A stretch of 52,513 nt of DNA from JBAZOO01 sp041648735 (GCA_041648735.1 JBAZOO010000027.1:1-52513); one strand, 5' to 3'; positions 8,291 through 17,955 are shown, counted from the stretch's first letter. Notes: generated from the letters alone by a model not told the origin. Translations and numbers: made by a program.

Positions 8291-10507
8291 ATGTCCACCA
8301 TCTTCTCCCCCTTCCGTCCGTCACGGCTCCCGGCCGCGCTGCTTGCCGGGCTGCTGCTCCTGGCCGTGCCGCTCCCCCGCCTCGCCGCCGCGCCGCGGGA
8401 TGACCGGGCGCGCGACCTCTGGATTGGCGGCTACCTCAAGTTCGAGGAGGCGGCGAAGGAGGAGAAGGCCAGCAACCAGCTCCGGGCGCTGGAGCTCTAC
8501 CGGACGGCGGTCGCCGTCTTCCAGCAGGTCCAGGCCAAATATCCCGACTGGAACGTCTCCCTGCTCGACTACCGCATCCGCAACTGCCAGGCCAAGATCG
8601 CGGAATTGGAGGCCGCGGTCGCCACCCGCAACCTGGACCTGTCGAAAAGCGACCTGCTCACCCTCACCCGCACCCAGGACGCCCAGCTCAAAAGCATCTC
8701 CGGCGAACTCGCCGCCGCCAAACGCCAGCTCGCCGCCGCCCTCCAGGCCCGCGACCGGGCCCAGGCGGAGTCCGCACGCATCCTCACCCTCGCCAACCAG
8801 GCGGAAAAGCTGCTCCAGGAAAAGCAGGCGTTGCAGGACGCCCGGCTCGCCGCCGAACGCAATGCCGAACGGCTCCAGGGCGAAGTCGCCCGCCTGGAAT
8901 CCGCCGCCGGCATGAAGGCGAAGGCCGAAGAACTCCAGCGCCGGCTCGACCTCGCCCGGGCCCGCCAGGCGGAGCTGGAAGCCGCGGCGGAGGAGCGGCT
9001 CGCCACCCTCCAGACCCTCAACGACAAGGGGCAGGCCCTGTCCAAGGAGGTGCAGACATTGACGGCCGCCCAGGGCAAGGCCGAGAAGGCAATCGCCGGG
9101 CTGAAGGCCGACCTGAAACGGCAGGCGGAGGAAACTACCGCCCGGGAAGAGGATCTCGACCAGGCCCGCAAGGAGCAGCGCCGCCTCACCGATCAGCTCG
9201 CGGACGAACGGAAGCTCACCGCCAAGCTGACGGCACGGCTGGAAAAGGCGGGAAAAAAGCGGGAAAAGCCGGAACAGGCCGCCACCCCGCCGGAAGCGGT
9301 CGCGGAGCAGGTGGCCCGCGAACAGCAGCTTGCCGCCCTCACCCGCCGCAATGCCGAACTGGAAGGGCAGGTGCGGACACTGACTGGGCAAGTGGCCAGC
9401 TTGCGCGTCGCCGCCGCACAACTGGAAGCCAGTGCCCAAAAGGGGCGCCAGGAGCTGGCCAGCGCCAAGGCCGCCGCCGCCAAGCCCCCACCCGCCGCCC
9501 CGGCCGCAAAACCCGCCGCCCCCGCCCCGGCCGATTCCGGGCTGCTCCAACGCTACGCGGAGAGCGTCGCCCTCAGCCGCCGCCTGGAAGAGCGGATCCG
9601 TGCCCTCGAAGCGAAGCTCAAGTCCCCGGCCGCCCCCGCCCCGGCGGACGCCGGCCGCGAAACCGCCTTGCTGGCCCAACTCGCCGCCGCCCAACAGGAA
9701 CTTGCCCGCGAAAGGGCCGCCAAGGCCGCCGCCCCGGGCAGCGACGCGCTTCTGGACAAGCTCCGCCAGATGAACCGCAACCTCGACACCGAGAAGGAGC
9801 GGAGCCGCACCTTGGAAGCCGCCCTGCAACAGGCCACGGCCAAGGCCGCCAGCATCACCCCCGCCGCCCCCGCCGCCCCCGCCCCGCCCCCCGAACCGCT
9901 GCCGGCAGCCGCGCCGGTGCCCGACGACCAGCTCCGCCGCGACCGCGAAAACCAAGTCCGCGAATGGCTGCGCCAGGCCGTCGCCGCCGAGGGACAGAAG
10001 CAGAGCGAAGCCGCCGTCTGGAACTACAAGCGCGTCCTCGGCCTCCAGCCCGACCACAAGCTCGCCGCCAAACGCCTCGGCCTGCTCCTCGCCGCCGGCG
10101 GCGACCCGGAGGAAAGCAATGCCTGGCTGCGGAAGGCGTTCTACCTGGATCCGGACGACGTGGAGGTGCTCATCCCCCTCGGCTACAGCCTGGTGCGGCA
10201 AGGCAAGGCCGACCTGGCCCTCTCCATGCTCGCCCGCGCCGCCGCCCTGCGCCCCACCGACCCCCAGGTCCACCGCGCCTACGGCGTCGCCTGCAGCAGC
10301 CTTGGCTGGCTCGACGCCGCCGAAGCCCAGTTCCGCCGCACCCTGGAGATCGCCCCCGCCGATGGCGAGGCGGCCTTCAATTTGGCGGTCCTGCTCGCCA
10401 CCCGGCAGCCGGAGCGCCTCAAGGAAGCCCGCGACTATTACCGCAAGGCCCGCGAACTCGGGATCCAGCCGGATCCGGGGCTTGACCGGCTCTTCGGCAT
10501 TCCCTGA
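8291..10507 (+). CDS. Exported coiled-coil and TPR protein
   Basis: 738 residues. A signal peptide (about residues 1-36, ALLAGLLLLAVPLPRLAAA) leads into a globular start with a Tyr/Leu-rich helix pair (ALELYRTAVAVFQQVQ), then a very long Ala/Glu/Gln/Arg heptad region (about residues 100-450) that must form coiled coil, Pro/Ala hinges, and C-terminal TPR units (WNYKRVLGLQPDHKLAAKRLG, ALSMLARAAALRPTDPQVH, AEAQFRRTLEIAPADGEAA). Probably a periplasmic scaffold or tether. No enzyme motif is seen. ATG 8291 is the first start followed by a signal peptide; the ribosome site is poor. It converges on ppk with 23 bp between stops. Confidence 0.8.
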   Translation: MSTIFSPFRPSRLPAALLAGLLLLAVPLPRLAAAPRDDRARDLWIGGYLKFEEAAKEEKASNQLRALELYRTAVAVFQQVQAKYPDWNVSLLDYRIRNCQAKIAELEAAVATRNLDLSKSDLLTLTRTQDAQLKSISGELAAAKRQLAAALQARDRAQAESARILTLANQAEKLLQEKQALQDARLAAERNAERLQGEVARLESAAGMKAKAEELQRRLDLARARQAELEAAAEERLATLQTLNDKGQALSKEVQTLTAAQGKAEKAIAGLKADLKRQAEETTAREEDLDQARKEQRRLTDQLADERKLTAKLTARLEKAGKKREKPEQAATPPEAVAEQVAREQQLAALTRRNAELEGQVRTLTGQVASLRVAAAQLEASAQKGRQELASAKAAAAKPPPAAPAAKPAAPAPADSGLLQRYAESVALSRRLEERIRALEAKLKSPAAPAPADAGRETALLAQLAAAQQELARERAAKAAAPGSDALLDKLRQMNRNLDTEKERSRTLEAALQQATAKAASITPAAPAAPAPPPEPLPAAAPVPDDQLRRDRENQVREWLRQAVAAEGQKQSEAAVWNYKRVLGLQPDHKLAAKRLGLLLAAGGDPEESNAWLRKAFYLDPDDVEVLIPLGYSLVRQGKADLALSMLARAAALRPTDPQVHRAYGVACSSLGWLDAAEAQFRRTLEIAPADGEAAFNLAVLLATRQPERLKEARDYYRKARELGIQPDPGLDRLFGIP
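8765..8775. repeat. 11-bp core of the TGCGGASTCCGCA palindrome
   Basis: GCGGAGTCCGC inside the coiled-coil gene, read as AESA in the protein. Confidence 0.6.
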
Positions 10508-10530
10508 GCTGGGCGCCGCGCCGGCGGCCG

Positions 10531-12681
10531 TCAGCCGGGGTTGGGGCCGCGGTGCGGCTGCAACGCCTTCGGTGGCGGCGCTGGCGCCTGGGCGGCCGCC
10601 AGGCGGGCGCGGAACAGCTCGTAGGTGCGGCGCTGGCTGCGGGTCTCCTGGTGGGTCTGGCGGGGGACGGTGTAATGGCCGTCGGGCAGGAGGGTGCGCC
10701 CCTTGCGCCGATCCGCCAGCGGGAATTGCAGCAGGGCGTCCAGCAGCCCGCGGGCCGCGGGATCCTCCACGGGGAAGAGCAGCTCGACGCGCCGGTCCAG
10801 GTTGCGCGGCATCCAATCGGCGCTGGAGAGCCAGTATTCGGGGTTGCCGCCGTTGGCGAAGCGGTAGATGCGGCTGTGCTCCAGGAAACGGTCAACCACG
10901 CTGACCACCCGGATGTTGCCGCCATCGTCCACGCCGGGCCGCAGGCAGCAGATGCCGCGGACGACCAGCTCGACGCGGACGCCGGCCCGGGCCGCGGCCA
11001 CCAAATGGTCAATGATCTCCGGATCCACCAGGGAATTGACCTTGGCGGCGATCCGCCCCGGATGCTGCGGCGTGGAGAGGCGGGCCTCGCGGTCGATCAG
11101 CTCCAGGAAGGTCTGGCGCAGGTTGAAGGGGGCGGCGGCGATCTTGCGCCAGGCGGGCGGCGCGCCGAGGCCGGTCATGACGTTGAAGAGCGACGCCACG
11201 TCCAGGCACAGGTCGGGGTCGGCCAGGAAGACGCCGATGTCGGTGTAGACCCGGGCCGTGCGGTCGTTGTAGTTGCCGGTGGCGAGATGGACATACCGGC
11301 GGATGTGCCCTTCCTCCCGACGGACGATCAACAGCGCCTTGCAGTGGATCTTGAGGCCGACCACGCCGTAGATCACATGCACCCCCGACTGCTCCAGCGA
11401 ATGCGCCCACTGGATGTTGCGCTCCTCGTCGAACCGGGCGCGGACCTCGACGATGACCGTGACCTGCTTGCCGTTCTCCGCCGCCCGCTGCAAGCTCCGG
11501 ATCACCGGCGAGTCACCGCTGACGCGGTAGAGGGTCTGCTTGATCGCCAGCACGCTCGGGTCGGCGGCGGCCTCCTCCAGCAGCCGCACGACCGGGTCGA
11601 ACGCCTCATAGGGATGGAACAGCGGCAGGCTGCCGTTGCGGCGGATGGCGGCAAAGAGGGATTCCCCCGGTTCGAGCAGGGGCGACGGCAGGGGCGGCCA
11701 TTCGGGATCCAGCAGCGCCGGCCGCCGGACCTTCTCCACGAAGGCGAAGAAGTCCGCCAGTTGCAGCCAGCCATCAATTTCATAGACCTCGGCGGGCTCG
11801 ATGTTGAGCTGGCGCAGCAGCCAGGGCAGCATCGCCCCGCCGCCGCGGCACGGCAGCTCCAGGCGGATCGGCTCCCGGCGCCGGCGGTGGCGCAGCTCCG
11901 CGGTGAGCACCTTGAGCAGGTCGGCGGCGCCTTCCTCGTCCAGGCTGAAATCCATGTCGCGGGTGATGCGGAAAGGGAAGGCGTGGAGGATTTCCATGCC
12001 GGGGAAGAGCTCCCCCAAGTGGCCGAGGATCAGCTCCTCCAGCGGCACGAACCCGTTGCCGCCCCCGCCCTCCCGCGGCCGCCGGCCGTGGACGGGAATG
12101 AAGCGGGGCAGCAGCCGCGGCACCTCGACGAACGCCCGGAGCGGCCGCTTCCCCCCCGGCCGCCGCAGGCTGACCGCCAGCTCCAGGATCCCGCTGGCGA
12201 GCAGCGGGAAGGGGTGGCTCGGATCGACCGCCACCGGCGTGAGCACCGGCATCACCTCCTGCATGAAATGCTGGCGCATCGCCGCCGCCTCGGCGGGCGA
12301 GAGCTCCGCCAGCCGGCGCAGCCCGAGGCCCTGCGCGGCCAGCCCCGGCAGGATTTCCCGCGCCAGGAGCCGCTGCTGCCGCCGCAGGAGCATCTGCACC
12401 CGCCGGCGGATCCGCCGGAGCTGCTCGGCGGGGGTCAGCCCCAAGGGATCCTTCACGTCGGCCCGGGCATCCACCTGCCGGTGGAGGCCGGCGACCCGGA
12501 CCATGAAGAACTCATCCAGGTTGTTGCTGAAGATGGCGATGAACTTGAGCCGCTCCAGCAGCGGCAGCGTCCGGTCGGCCGCCTCCTCCAGGACGCGGCC
12601 GTTGAACTCGAGCCAGCTCAGCTCGCGGTTGAGGAAATGGTTCGCCGCCGGGGCGGATTGAGGTTCGGTCTTGGCTGCCAT
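10531..12681 (-). CDS. ppk1: Polyphosphate kinase
   Basis: 716 residues, as expected for PPK1. It makes polyphosphate from the ATP gamma-phosphate, reversibly, at the membrane. The N-domain begins FLNRELSWLEFNGRVLEEA and SNNLDEFFMVRVAGL. The catalytic His region GLKIHCKALLIVRRE places the phosphorylated His at residue 446 (equivalent to His435 in E. coli); the second conserved His is in FLEHSRIYRF. ATG 12681 follows AGGGGAA; the frame runs further upstream but that part crosses repeat DNA (12698-12771). The gene follows a Ppx/GppA-type gene on the same strand, a common pairing for polyphosphate turnover. Confidence 0.96.
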   Translation of the reverse strand: MAAKTEPQSAPAANHFLNRELSWLEFNGRVLEEAADRTLPLLERLKFIAIFSNNLDEFFMVRVAGLHRQVDARADVKDPLGLTPAEQLRRIRRRVQMLLRRQQRLLAREILPGLAAQGLGLRRLAELSPAEAAAMRQHFMQEVMPVLTPVAVDPSHPFPLLASGILELAVSLRRPGGKRPLRAFVEVPRLLPRFIPVHGRRPREGGGGNGFVPLEELILGHLGELFPGMEILHAFPFRITRDMDFSLDEEGAADLLKVLTAELRHRRRREPIRLELPCRGGGAMLPWLLRQLNIEPAEVYEIDGWLQLADFFAFVEKVRRPALLDPEWPPLPSPLLEPGESLFAAIRRNGSLPLFHPYEAFDPVVRLLEEAAADPSVLAIKQTLYRVSGDSPVIRSLQRAAENGKQVTVIVEVRARFDEERNIQWAHSLEQSGVHVIYGVVGLKIHCKALLIVRREEGHIRRYVHLATGNYNDRTARVYTDIGVFLADPDLCLDVASLFNVMTGLGAPPAWRKIAAAPFNLRQTFLELIDREARLSTPQHPGRIAAKVNSLVDPEIIDHLVAAARAGVRVELVVRGICCLRPGVDDGGNIRVVSVVDRFLEHSRIYRFANGGNPEYWLSSADWMPRNLDRRVELLFPVEDPAARGLLDALLQFPLADRRKGRTLLPDGHYTVPRQTHQETRSQRRTYELFRARLAAAQAPAPPPKALQPHRGPNPG

Positions 12682-12697
12682 GTCGGTTCCCCTGCCA

Positions 12698-12771
12698 TTG
12701 TCCGCGAATTTCCGCCAACCCCGGCTTTTGCCCAAGGCGCCGGGAAGGCATTCCTGGCCATTCGTGGACAA
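12698..12771. repeat. CACGAA-family inverted pair between ppx-like gene and ppk
   Basis: TTGTCCGCGAAT (12698-12709) faces ATTCGTGGACAA (12760-12771), an 11/12 inverted match with a 50-bp interior. The outer end lies 17 bases before the ppk start codon. Same family as the arms around the gene at 38806. Confidence 0.6.
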
Positions 12772-12826
12772 GGAAGCCTTCATCCTGGCGTCCGGTCCTT
12801 CGTGCCGGCGTGGCGGCTGATTCCGG

Positions 12827-14407
12827 TCAGCCATTCCCCAGCACGACCTTGAGGCCGTAAAGTTCGGTGAAGAGATCGCTCTTGCGGGCGAGGCCCTGCC
12901 GTTCCAAAGTCAGGTCCCCCGCGGCCGCCACATGGAGGCTGAGCCGGTCCGCCTCCAGCTCCAGGCGCAGCTCGCCGACCTGCTGCCGGTGCGACCGGTC
13001 CAGGGCGTCCGCCAGCCGCAGCAGCGCCGCCAGCTTGGCGACCCGCACCCGGTCGGCCGGCGGCAGCGCCATGAACTCGGGATGCGAGCTGCGGGGCGAG
13101 GCCCGGCGATGGTAGCGGCAGATGAGGGCGACCAGCTCCTGCTCCCGGGGCGAGATCCCCGGCAGCTCGCTGTTGCGCACCAAGTAATAGGAGTGCTTGT
13201 GGTGCTGCCGGCTGCTGACGAAGAAGCCGGCGTCGTGGAGCCGCCCCCCCAGTTCGAGGAGCAGCCGGTCGCGGGCGCCTAGGCAGTGCAGCGGCCGCAG
13301 CTCGTCGAAGAGCCGCAGGGCCAGATGGGTGACGGCCTGGGAATGGGTGGCGTCGCAGCCGAACTTGAGCGCGAGATGGTCGGCGGCGTGGCGGATCTCG
13401 GGCAGGAAGAGATCCTCGCCACCCACGCTTTCGCGCCAGAGGTCCCGCAGCAGGGCGTCGCGCGTGCTGATCATGGGGATGATGAGGCGGTCAGCCTCGG
13501 TGATCTCGAAGAAATGCTCCAGCATGATGCAGCAGGGATCCAGCCCTTCGGCGATGACGTCATGGAGCTGGTGGCGAGCCGCGAGCTGGGCCGGGGTGAT
13601 GCCGGCGATCTGGCGGCGGCGGCTGGCCAGCTCCTCCCGCGTCAGGACGGCCACCGGCCGGGAGCGGCGTCCCGCCGCCCCCAGGTCCGCCAGCGCCCGG
13701 ACCGTCGCCCCCAAGGCAATGAACCGCACCGGTTCCGCGGCCTCCTCCAGCCGCGAGAGGCGGGCGACACTGTTGAGCACGGCGCCGACGAAGGGGTCGA
13801 GCAGCTCGCGCAGCCGGCTGGCGCGGAGGCCGCCCCCCAACTCCTCCTTCAGGCGCAAGGTGCCCAAGCGGATGGTCTCCGTGGCGATCAAGTGCCCCTT
13901 TTCCAGGAAGAGCACCTGGCTCACGTCCGGCCCGATCATGCACATCAAGGCGTTGCGCAGCCCCGGCGCATAGCGGCCGCGGAGCACTTGCCGGGCCGCC
14001 AGATAGGTGAGGCGGATCTCCTCCGGCTCCTCCAGGCATTCGAAGGCGATGCCGCTGATCTCCTTCAGCCGCTCGAGGAAGATGTCCCGGTTGCTCGCCT
14101 CCCGCAGGGCGCCGTTGATCACCGCCTTGCAGGTGACGGCGCCATAGTCGCGCAACAGACGGCTGAAATCCCGGGCAATCTCCCCGGCGAGGCGGATGTC
14201 GGTGGCGGGAATGGCGCCTTGGCGGTAGATGCCATAGCCGAAGGGGACCGTGCGCGTCATCCCCTCCAAGGTCTCCCAACTCCCGGCCGGGGTCACTTGC
14301 GAAATCTGGATGCGGGCCAAATGGCCGCCCATCTCGATGACCGCAAAGCTGCCGCCTGGTGCCGGCGGCGCCGCATCCGCGGAAGATTGGCCTTGCCGTT
14401 TCGCCAT
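12827..14407 (-). CDS. Divergent Ppx/GppA-family protein with HD domain
   Basis: 526 residues. An N-terminal actin-like ASKHA half is followed by a C-terminal HD part (LGGRLHDAGFFVSSRQHH, then HSYYLVRNSE and CRYHRR), the layout of exopolyphosphatase/pppGpp phosphatases. The first phosphate loop reads FAVIEMGGHLARIQIS in place of the usual (I)D(I)GSNS, and the second reads MIGPDVSQVLF in place of GGGSxE, so the active site appears altered. ATG 14407 follows GGGAGTGG. It lies 17 bp after the ROK gene and before ppk, so it may regulate or sense rather than degrade polyphosphate; that is inference. Confidence 0.8.
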   Translation of the reverse strand: MAKRQGQSSADAAPPAPGGSFAVIEMGGHLARIQISQVTPAGSWETLEGMTRTVPFGYGIYRQGAIPATDIRLAGEIARDFSRLLRDYGAVTCKAVINGALREASNRDIFLERLKEISGIAFECLEEPEEIRLTYLAARQVLRGRYAPGLRNALMCMIGPDVSQVLFLEKGHLIATETIRLGTLRLKEELGGGLRASRLRELLDPFVGAVLNSVARLSRLEEAAEPVRFIALGATVRALADLGAAGRRSRPVAVLTREELASRRRQIAGITPAQLAARHQLHDVIAEGLDPCCIMLEHFFEITEADRLIIPMISTRDALLRDLWRESVGGEDLFLPEIRHAADHLALKFGCDATHSQAVTHLALRLFDELRPLHCLGARDRLLLELGGRLHDAGFFVSSRQHHKHSYYLVRNSELPGISPREQELVALICRYHRRASPRSSHPEFMALPPADRVRVAKLAALLRLADALDRSHRQQVGELRLELEADRLSLHVAAAGDLTLERQGLARKSDLFTELYGLKVVLGNG

Positions 14408-14424
14408 TGTCCACTCCCGTCTTC

Positions 14425-15390
14425 TCAATGGTCCAGGATGGCCGCCCCCAGCGCCACCGCGTCGTCCCCGGTCTCCGCCAGGCGGAGCACCATCTCCTGC
14501 GGATCCATGCCGAAGAGATGCCGCTCGGCGCTGCGGCGCACCAGCGGCAGCAGCTCCTTGCCGAGCGCCTCGATCACCCCGCCGCCGAGGACGACGCAGC
14601 CCGGCATCAGGATGGCCATGATGTTGGCGACGCCGATCCCGAGCATGGTCGCCCCCTTGTCGAGCACATTGCAAACCACCGGATCCCCCTGCCGGTACGC
14701 CTTGGCCAGCAGCTTGCTGCGGACATTGCGGAAATCGCCCCCGGCCACCAGCCCGGGCAACTCGCTCTTGATCCCGCGGCGGTTGATCATCTTCTCGAAG
14801 CGGCGGCCAAAGGCGGTCTTGGAGCAATAGGCCTCCAGGCAGCCGCGGTGGCCGCAGCCGCATTTCCGCCCATGGTGGCGGACGATCATGTGGCCGAACT
14901 CCCCGGCGCCCCCATTGCAGCCGCGGAAGAGCCGCCCGTCCAGCACCAGCCCGCCCCCCAAGCCGGTGCCGACAAAGAGCCCCGCCACGCTGGCAACGCC
15001 GCGCCCCGCCCCCAGCCGCGCCTCCGCGAGCACGCCGCAGTTGACATCATTGTCCAGATGCACCTCCCGCCCGAAGCGCTTGGCCAGGAGCTGGCGGACC
15101 GGCTCGTTGCGCCAGCCCAGGGCGACCGCGTGCAACACCCAGCCACGCTTCTGGTCCACCGCCCCCGGCAGCGCCACGCCGACATGCTGCACCTGCTCCC
15201 ATTTGAGCCCGGCCTCGTCCAAGGCCTGCCGGCTCAGGTGGTGCATGGCATCCAGCACCCCGCCCACCCCCTCCCGCGCCGGCGTGTCGCCCTTGGCGCG
15301 CGCCAGGATCCGGCCGTCCGCCGCGTCCACCAGCACGGTGAAGATCTTCGTGCCGCCGACATCAATGCCCACTTTGCAGGCCGTCGCCAT
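14425..15390 (-). CDS. ROK-family sugar kinase (glucokinase-like)
   Basis: 321 residues, cytoplasmic. ATP-loop GIDVGGTK (residues 8-15), sugar-binding LDNDVN, GLFVGTGLGGGL, GEFGHM and the ROK zinc motif CGCGHRGCLE are all present and intact, so it is likely an active ATP-dependent hexose kinase; glucose is the likely but unproven substrate. ATG 15390 follows GAGGTGAAGTT. It is the first gene of a minus-strand unit with the Ppx/GppA-like gene, 17 bp apart, under a plausible promoter at 15419-15446. Confidence 0.92.
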   Translation of the reverse strand: MATACKVGIDVGGTKIFTVLVDAADGRILARAKGDTPAREGVGGVLDAMHHLSRQALDEAGLKWEQVQHVGVALPGAVDQKRGWVLHAVALGWRNEPVRQLLAKRFGREVHLDNDVNCGVLAEARLGAGRGVASVAGLFVGTGLGGGLVLDGRLFRGCNGGAGEFGHMIVRHHGRKCGCGHRGCLEAYCSKTAFGRRFEKMINRRGIKSELPGLVAGGDFRNVRSKLLAKAYRQGDPVVCNVLDKGATMLGIGVANIMAILMPGCVVLGGGVIEALGKELLPLVRRSAERHLFGMDPQEMVLRLAETGDDAVALGAAILDH

Positions 15391-15418
15391 AACTTCACCT
15401 CATTGCCGCTTTCCGACC

Positions 15419-15446
15419 ATCATAGCTCCGGCGACCGCCGCCGCAA
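15419..15446 (-). promoter_or_regulatory. Promoter for the ROK/Ppx-like unit
   Basis: On the minus strand TTGCGG (15441-15446), 16-base spacer, TATGAT (15419-15424) within AGCTATGATGG. The ROK start codon is 29 bases further on. Confidence 0.5.
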
Positions 15447-15515
15447 GTCCGGCCGACGCCAAAAACCGCAACCCGCACGCAATTCTAACCGAACCGCCGC
15501 CTCTTTCCCCGCCAG

Positions 15516-15544
15516 TTGCAAAACTGTCCCGGCAATGATACAAT
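15516..15544 (+). promoter_or_regulatory. Promoter of the peroxiredoxin gene
   Basis: TTGCAA (15516-15521), exactly 17 bases, TACAAT (15539-15544). This is the best sigma-70-like pair in the window. The start codon at 15625 leaves a leader of about 74 bases. Confidence 0.7.
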
Positions 15545-15624
15545 AGTCATGGAGCTGAGGAAAGTGGGGAAGCTGGCTTTGGGCGGCTGCCACCCAGGGT
15601 CGCAATTGCGAAGGAGATGGGGTT

Positions 15625-16095
15625 ATGCCTGAACTGAAGACAGGAGAACGCGCCCCGGCCTTCACCCTTTCCGACCAGTTTGGCCGGATGGTGAGCCTGG
15701 AGGGATTCAAGGGCACAAAGTTGCTCTTGTTCTTCTATTCGCGGGCCGACACGCCCGGCTGCACCGCCCAGGCTTGTGTTGTCCGTGACGCCGTTTCCGT
15801 CCTGGCCGCCAGTGGCGTGCGGGTGATGGGGGTCAGCCCTGACCGTCCGGAAACCCAACAGCGCTTCGACGAGAAGTTCAGCCTCGGTTTCCCGTTGCTG
15901 GCCGACGAGGATCATGCCGTGGCCGAATGCTACGGCGTCTGGGGCGAAAAGGACAAGGACGGCCAACACATCCAAGGCGTCCGCCATGCGGCCTTCCTGC
16001 TGGATCCGGATGGGGTGATCCTGCGCTGCTGGTACCACATCCTGCCGGCCGAGACGATCCGCCTGGCGCTGGAGTTCCTCAACGCGCCTGGTTGA
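15625..16095 (+). CDS. bcp: Thioredoxin-dependent peroxiredoxin, BCP/PrxQ type
   Basis: 156 residues, the usual size. It reduces hydrogen and organic peroxides in the cytoplasm. The peroxidatic Cys is C46 in DTPGCTAQAC and the resolving Cys is C51, five residues later, the PrxQ arrangement. Other family marks are GERAPAFTL at the start, RVMGVSPD, and GVWGEKDKDG with HAAFLLDPDGVI near the end. The start has a strong site (GAAGGAGATGG). Monocistronic by appearance: own promoter, then a convergent gene. Confidence 0.95.
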   Translation: MPELKTGERAPAFTLSDQFGRMVSLEGFKGTKLLLFFYSRADTPGCTAQACVVRDAVSVLAASGVRVMGVSPDRPETQQRFDEKFSLGFPLLADEDHAVAECYGVWGEKDKDGQHIQGVRHAAFLLDPDGVILRCWYHILPAETIRLALEFLNAPG

Positions 16096-16140
16096 CCGGC
16101 TGACGCTGGCGGAAAGGGGCAGGGAAGGAGTTTGCCGGCG

Positions 16141-17955
16141 TCACGGCGGCGGAGTTGCCGTCACGGTGTCGCCGGGCGCGAGTTCGCCGACCCAGAGGCT
16201 GCCAGGCGCCTGCCGCTGCAACTCCCGCAGCCGTTGCCGGTCCGCCAGCGTCAGGCGGCCGCCGCCGAGCAGCAACTCCAGGCGCTGCCCCGGCTGCCCC
16301 GCCGGTGGCAGGGCGGGCAGGAAGACGTTCGCCACTCCCCAGGTGATGCCGGGGCCGGCCGCCACCTTCAGCGGGGCCAGCGCCAGCATGAACTTCGCGG
16401 CGGGCGGCCGGGCCAGGCGCGCCACCAGCAGCGTTTCCGCCGGGCCGGCGGCGCCGAGTTCCCGCAGCGGATAGAGCGTCACCGCCACCCCCATGCCGGT
16501 CGCCATGGGGTGGCGTTGGCAGCCCTGGGGCACGGGCAGGGAAAGCGCGCCAAAGTCGCGCAGGCTGGCGACGTTGAGCGCATCTTCGCTGCCGCCGGCC
16601 TGCGCCAGCGCCGCCGGCACCCGGCCCAAGCGCCGATGCAGGCGTGCGCCGGCCTCCTGGGCGTGATGGAACCGGATCACCTGGCCGGCGGTGGCCGGAT
16701 AAAGCGTCCAGAGATTCGCCGGCAATTCCGCTTCGAGCTTGGCAAAGATTCCGGCCCAGGCGGGGGGCGTCCACGCCGCCACCTGCGCCGGTGCCGCGGC
16801 GAGGGCCAGGACGGCCAGGGCGGCGGCCAGCCACGGCCGCCATCCGCCGGGGCGGCAATGGGGGAGCCGGTCCGCCAGGGCCAAGGCACCCTGGGTGGCC
16901 AGGAGGAAAAGGGGCGGCAGCAGCGGCAGGTAGACCCGCGCCTCCCCCGCCGCGGTGGCCACGGCCCCCAGCAGCGGCCCGAGGACCAAGGCCAGCCCGA
17001 GCCAGGTCCACCCCCGCCGCCAACTGCCTGCCACGCCGAGGGCCGCCAGGCCGAGGACTGGCCACGGCGCCAACGCCGCCAAGGTCTGGCCGGCAAACTT
17101 CAGCCATTGCCACGGCCCGGTGATGGGCAGGCCGAAGCGGCTCCGCCCCGCCTGGAGCGCCGGCCATTCCAGGCCGAGCCAGCCCAGCATCAGCAGGCCG
17201 CCGCCGGCCAAAACCAGCCAATCCCCGCCGGCGAAGGGGATCGCGGATCGGCGTTGGCGCCGCCGCCACGCCAGGAACCGGGCACCGGCGAAGCAACCGA
17301 GCAGGAGGCCGACATACATGAAGCTGGTCGGCACGGTGAGCAGCGCCGCCGCGGCCAGCGGCACGGTGCCGGCCGCCCAGCGCCAGCCCGCGCCGCTGCC
17401 CGGCGGCTCCCGGAAGAGCCGCTCCAGGACGAGCCCCAGCGCCAGGAGCAGCGCCAACTGCAACGCATAGCCGCGCGCCGTTTGGCTGAAATGGATCAGC
17501 GCGCCGCTGCCGGCCACCAGCGCCAGCGCGAGAAGGCTGCCGGCGGCGTTCCCGGCAAAGATCCGGCGGGCCAGGAGCCCGGCCAAGAAGAGGCTGGCGG
17601 CACCGGCCAGGAACGCCGGCAGGCGGATCCGCCAGGCCATCCCCGCGCCGGGCAGATGGAGGGCCGCCCGCATGGCAAGGGTGTTGAGCGGGTGGTTGTT
17701 CGGCGTAGCGATGTCAACCAGGACTTGCCCGGCCGGCTTGGCGGTGGCCGCGTAATGCACCAAGGACCAGATTTCGTCGTATTCCAGCTCCCGTCCGGCC
17801 AGGCCGTCAAGCCGGAGGCCCAGCCCCGCCGCCAGCACCGCCGCCAGGGCCAAGGCCGGCAGCCACCACCAGCGGCGGTTCCGGGCGGGCGCCAGCGGCA
17901 CGCCGGCGGTGGCAAAGCTGTTTGCGGACGACGGATTCGGAGGAACGGCGCTCAT
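16141..17955 (-). CDS. GT-C type membrane glycosyltransferase (ArnT/PMT-like)
   Basis: 604 residues. About ten to eleven hydrophobic helices fill residues 28-400 and a soluble C-terminal domain follows. The first outer loop has LEYDEIWSLVHY, the acidic motif of GT-C enzymes that use polyprenyl-phosphate sugars, then NNHPLNTL, typical of the GT39/GT83 group. It likely moves a lipid-linked sugar to a periplasmic or cell-wall acceptor; donor and acceptor are not deducible. It is convergent with the peroxiredoxin gene and upstream of nothing obviously related. Confidence 0.75.
   Translation of the reverse strand: MSAVPPNPSSANSFATAGVPLAPARNRRWWWLPALALAAVLAAGLGLRLDGLAGRELEYDEIWSLVHYAATAKPAGQVLVDIATPNNHPLNTLAMRAALHLPGAGMAWRIRLPAFLAGAASLFLAGLLARRIFAGNAAGSLLALALVAGSGALIHFSQTARGYALQLALLLALGLVLERLFREPPGSGAGWRWAAGTVPLAAAALLTVPTSFMYVGLLLGCFAGARFLAWRRRQRRSAIPFAGGDWLVLAGGGLLMLGWLGLEWPALQAGRSRFGLPITGPWQWLKFAGQTLAALAPWPVLGLAALGVAGSWRRGWTWLGLALVLGPLLGAVATAAGEARVYLPLLPPLFLLATQGALALADRLPHCRPGGWRPWLAAALAVLALAAAPAQVAAWTPPAWAGIFAKLEAELPANLWTLYPATAGQVIRFHHAQEAGARLHRRLGRVPAALAQAGGSEDALNVASLRDFGALSLPVPQGCQRHPMATGMGVAVTLYPLRELGAAGPAETLLVARLARPPAAKFMLALAPLKVAAGPGITWGVANVFLPALPPAGQPGQRLELLLGGGRLTLADRQRLRELQRQAPGSLWVGELAPGDTVTATPPP

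Noticed and set aside
10552..12852. Open frame antisense to ppk
   Set aside because: Shadow of a complete PPK with catalytic His; no start signal and no family.
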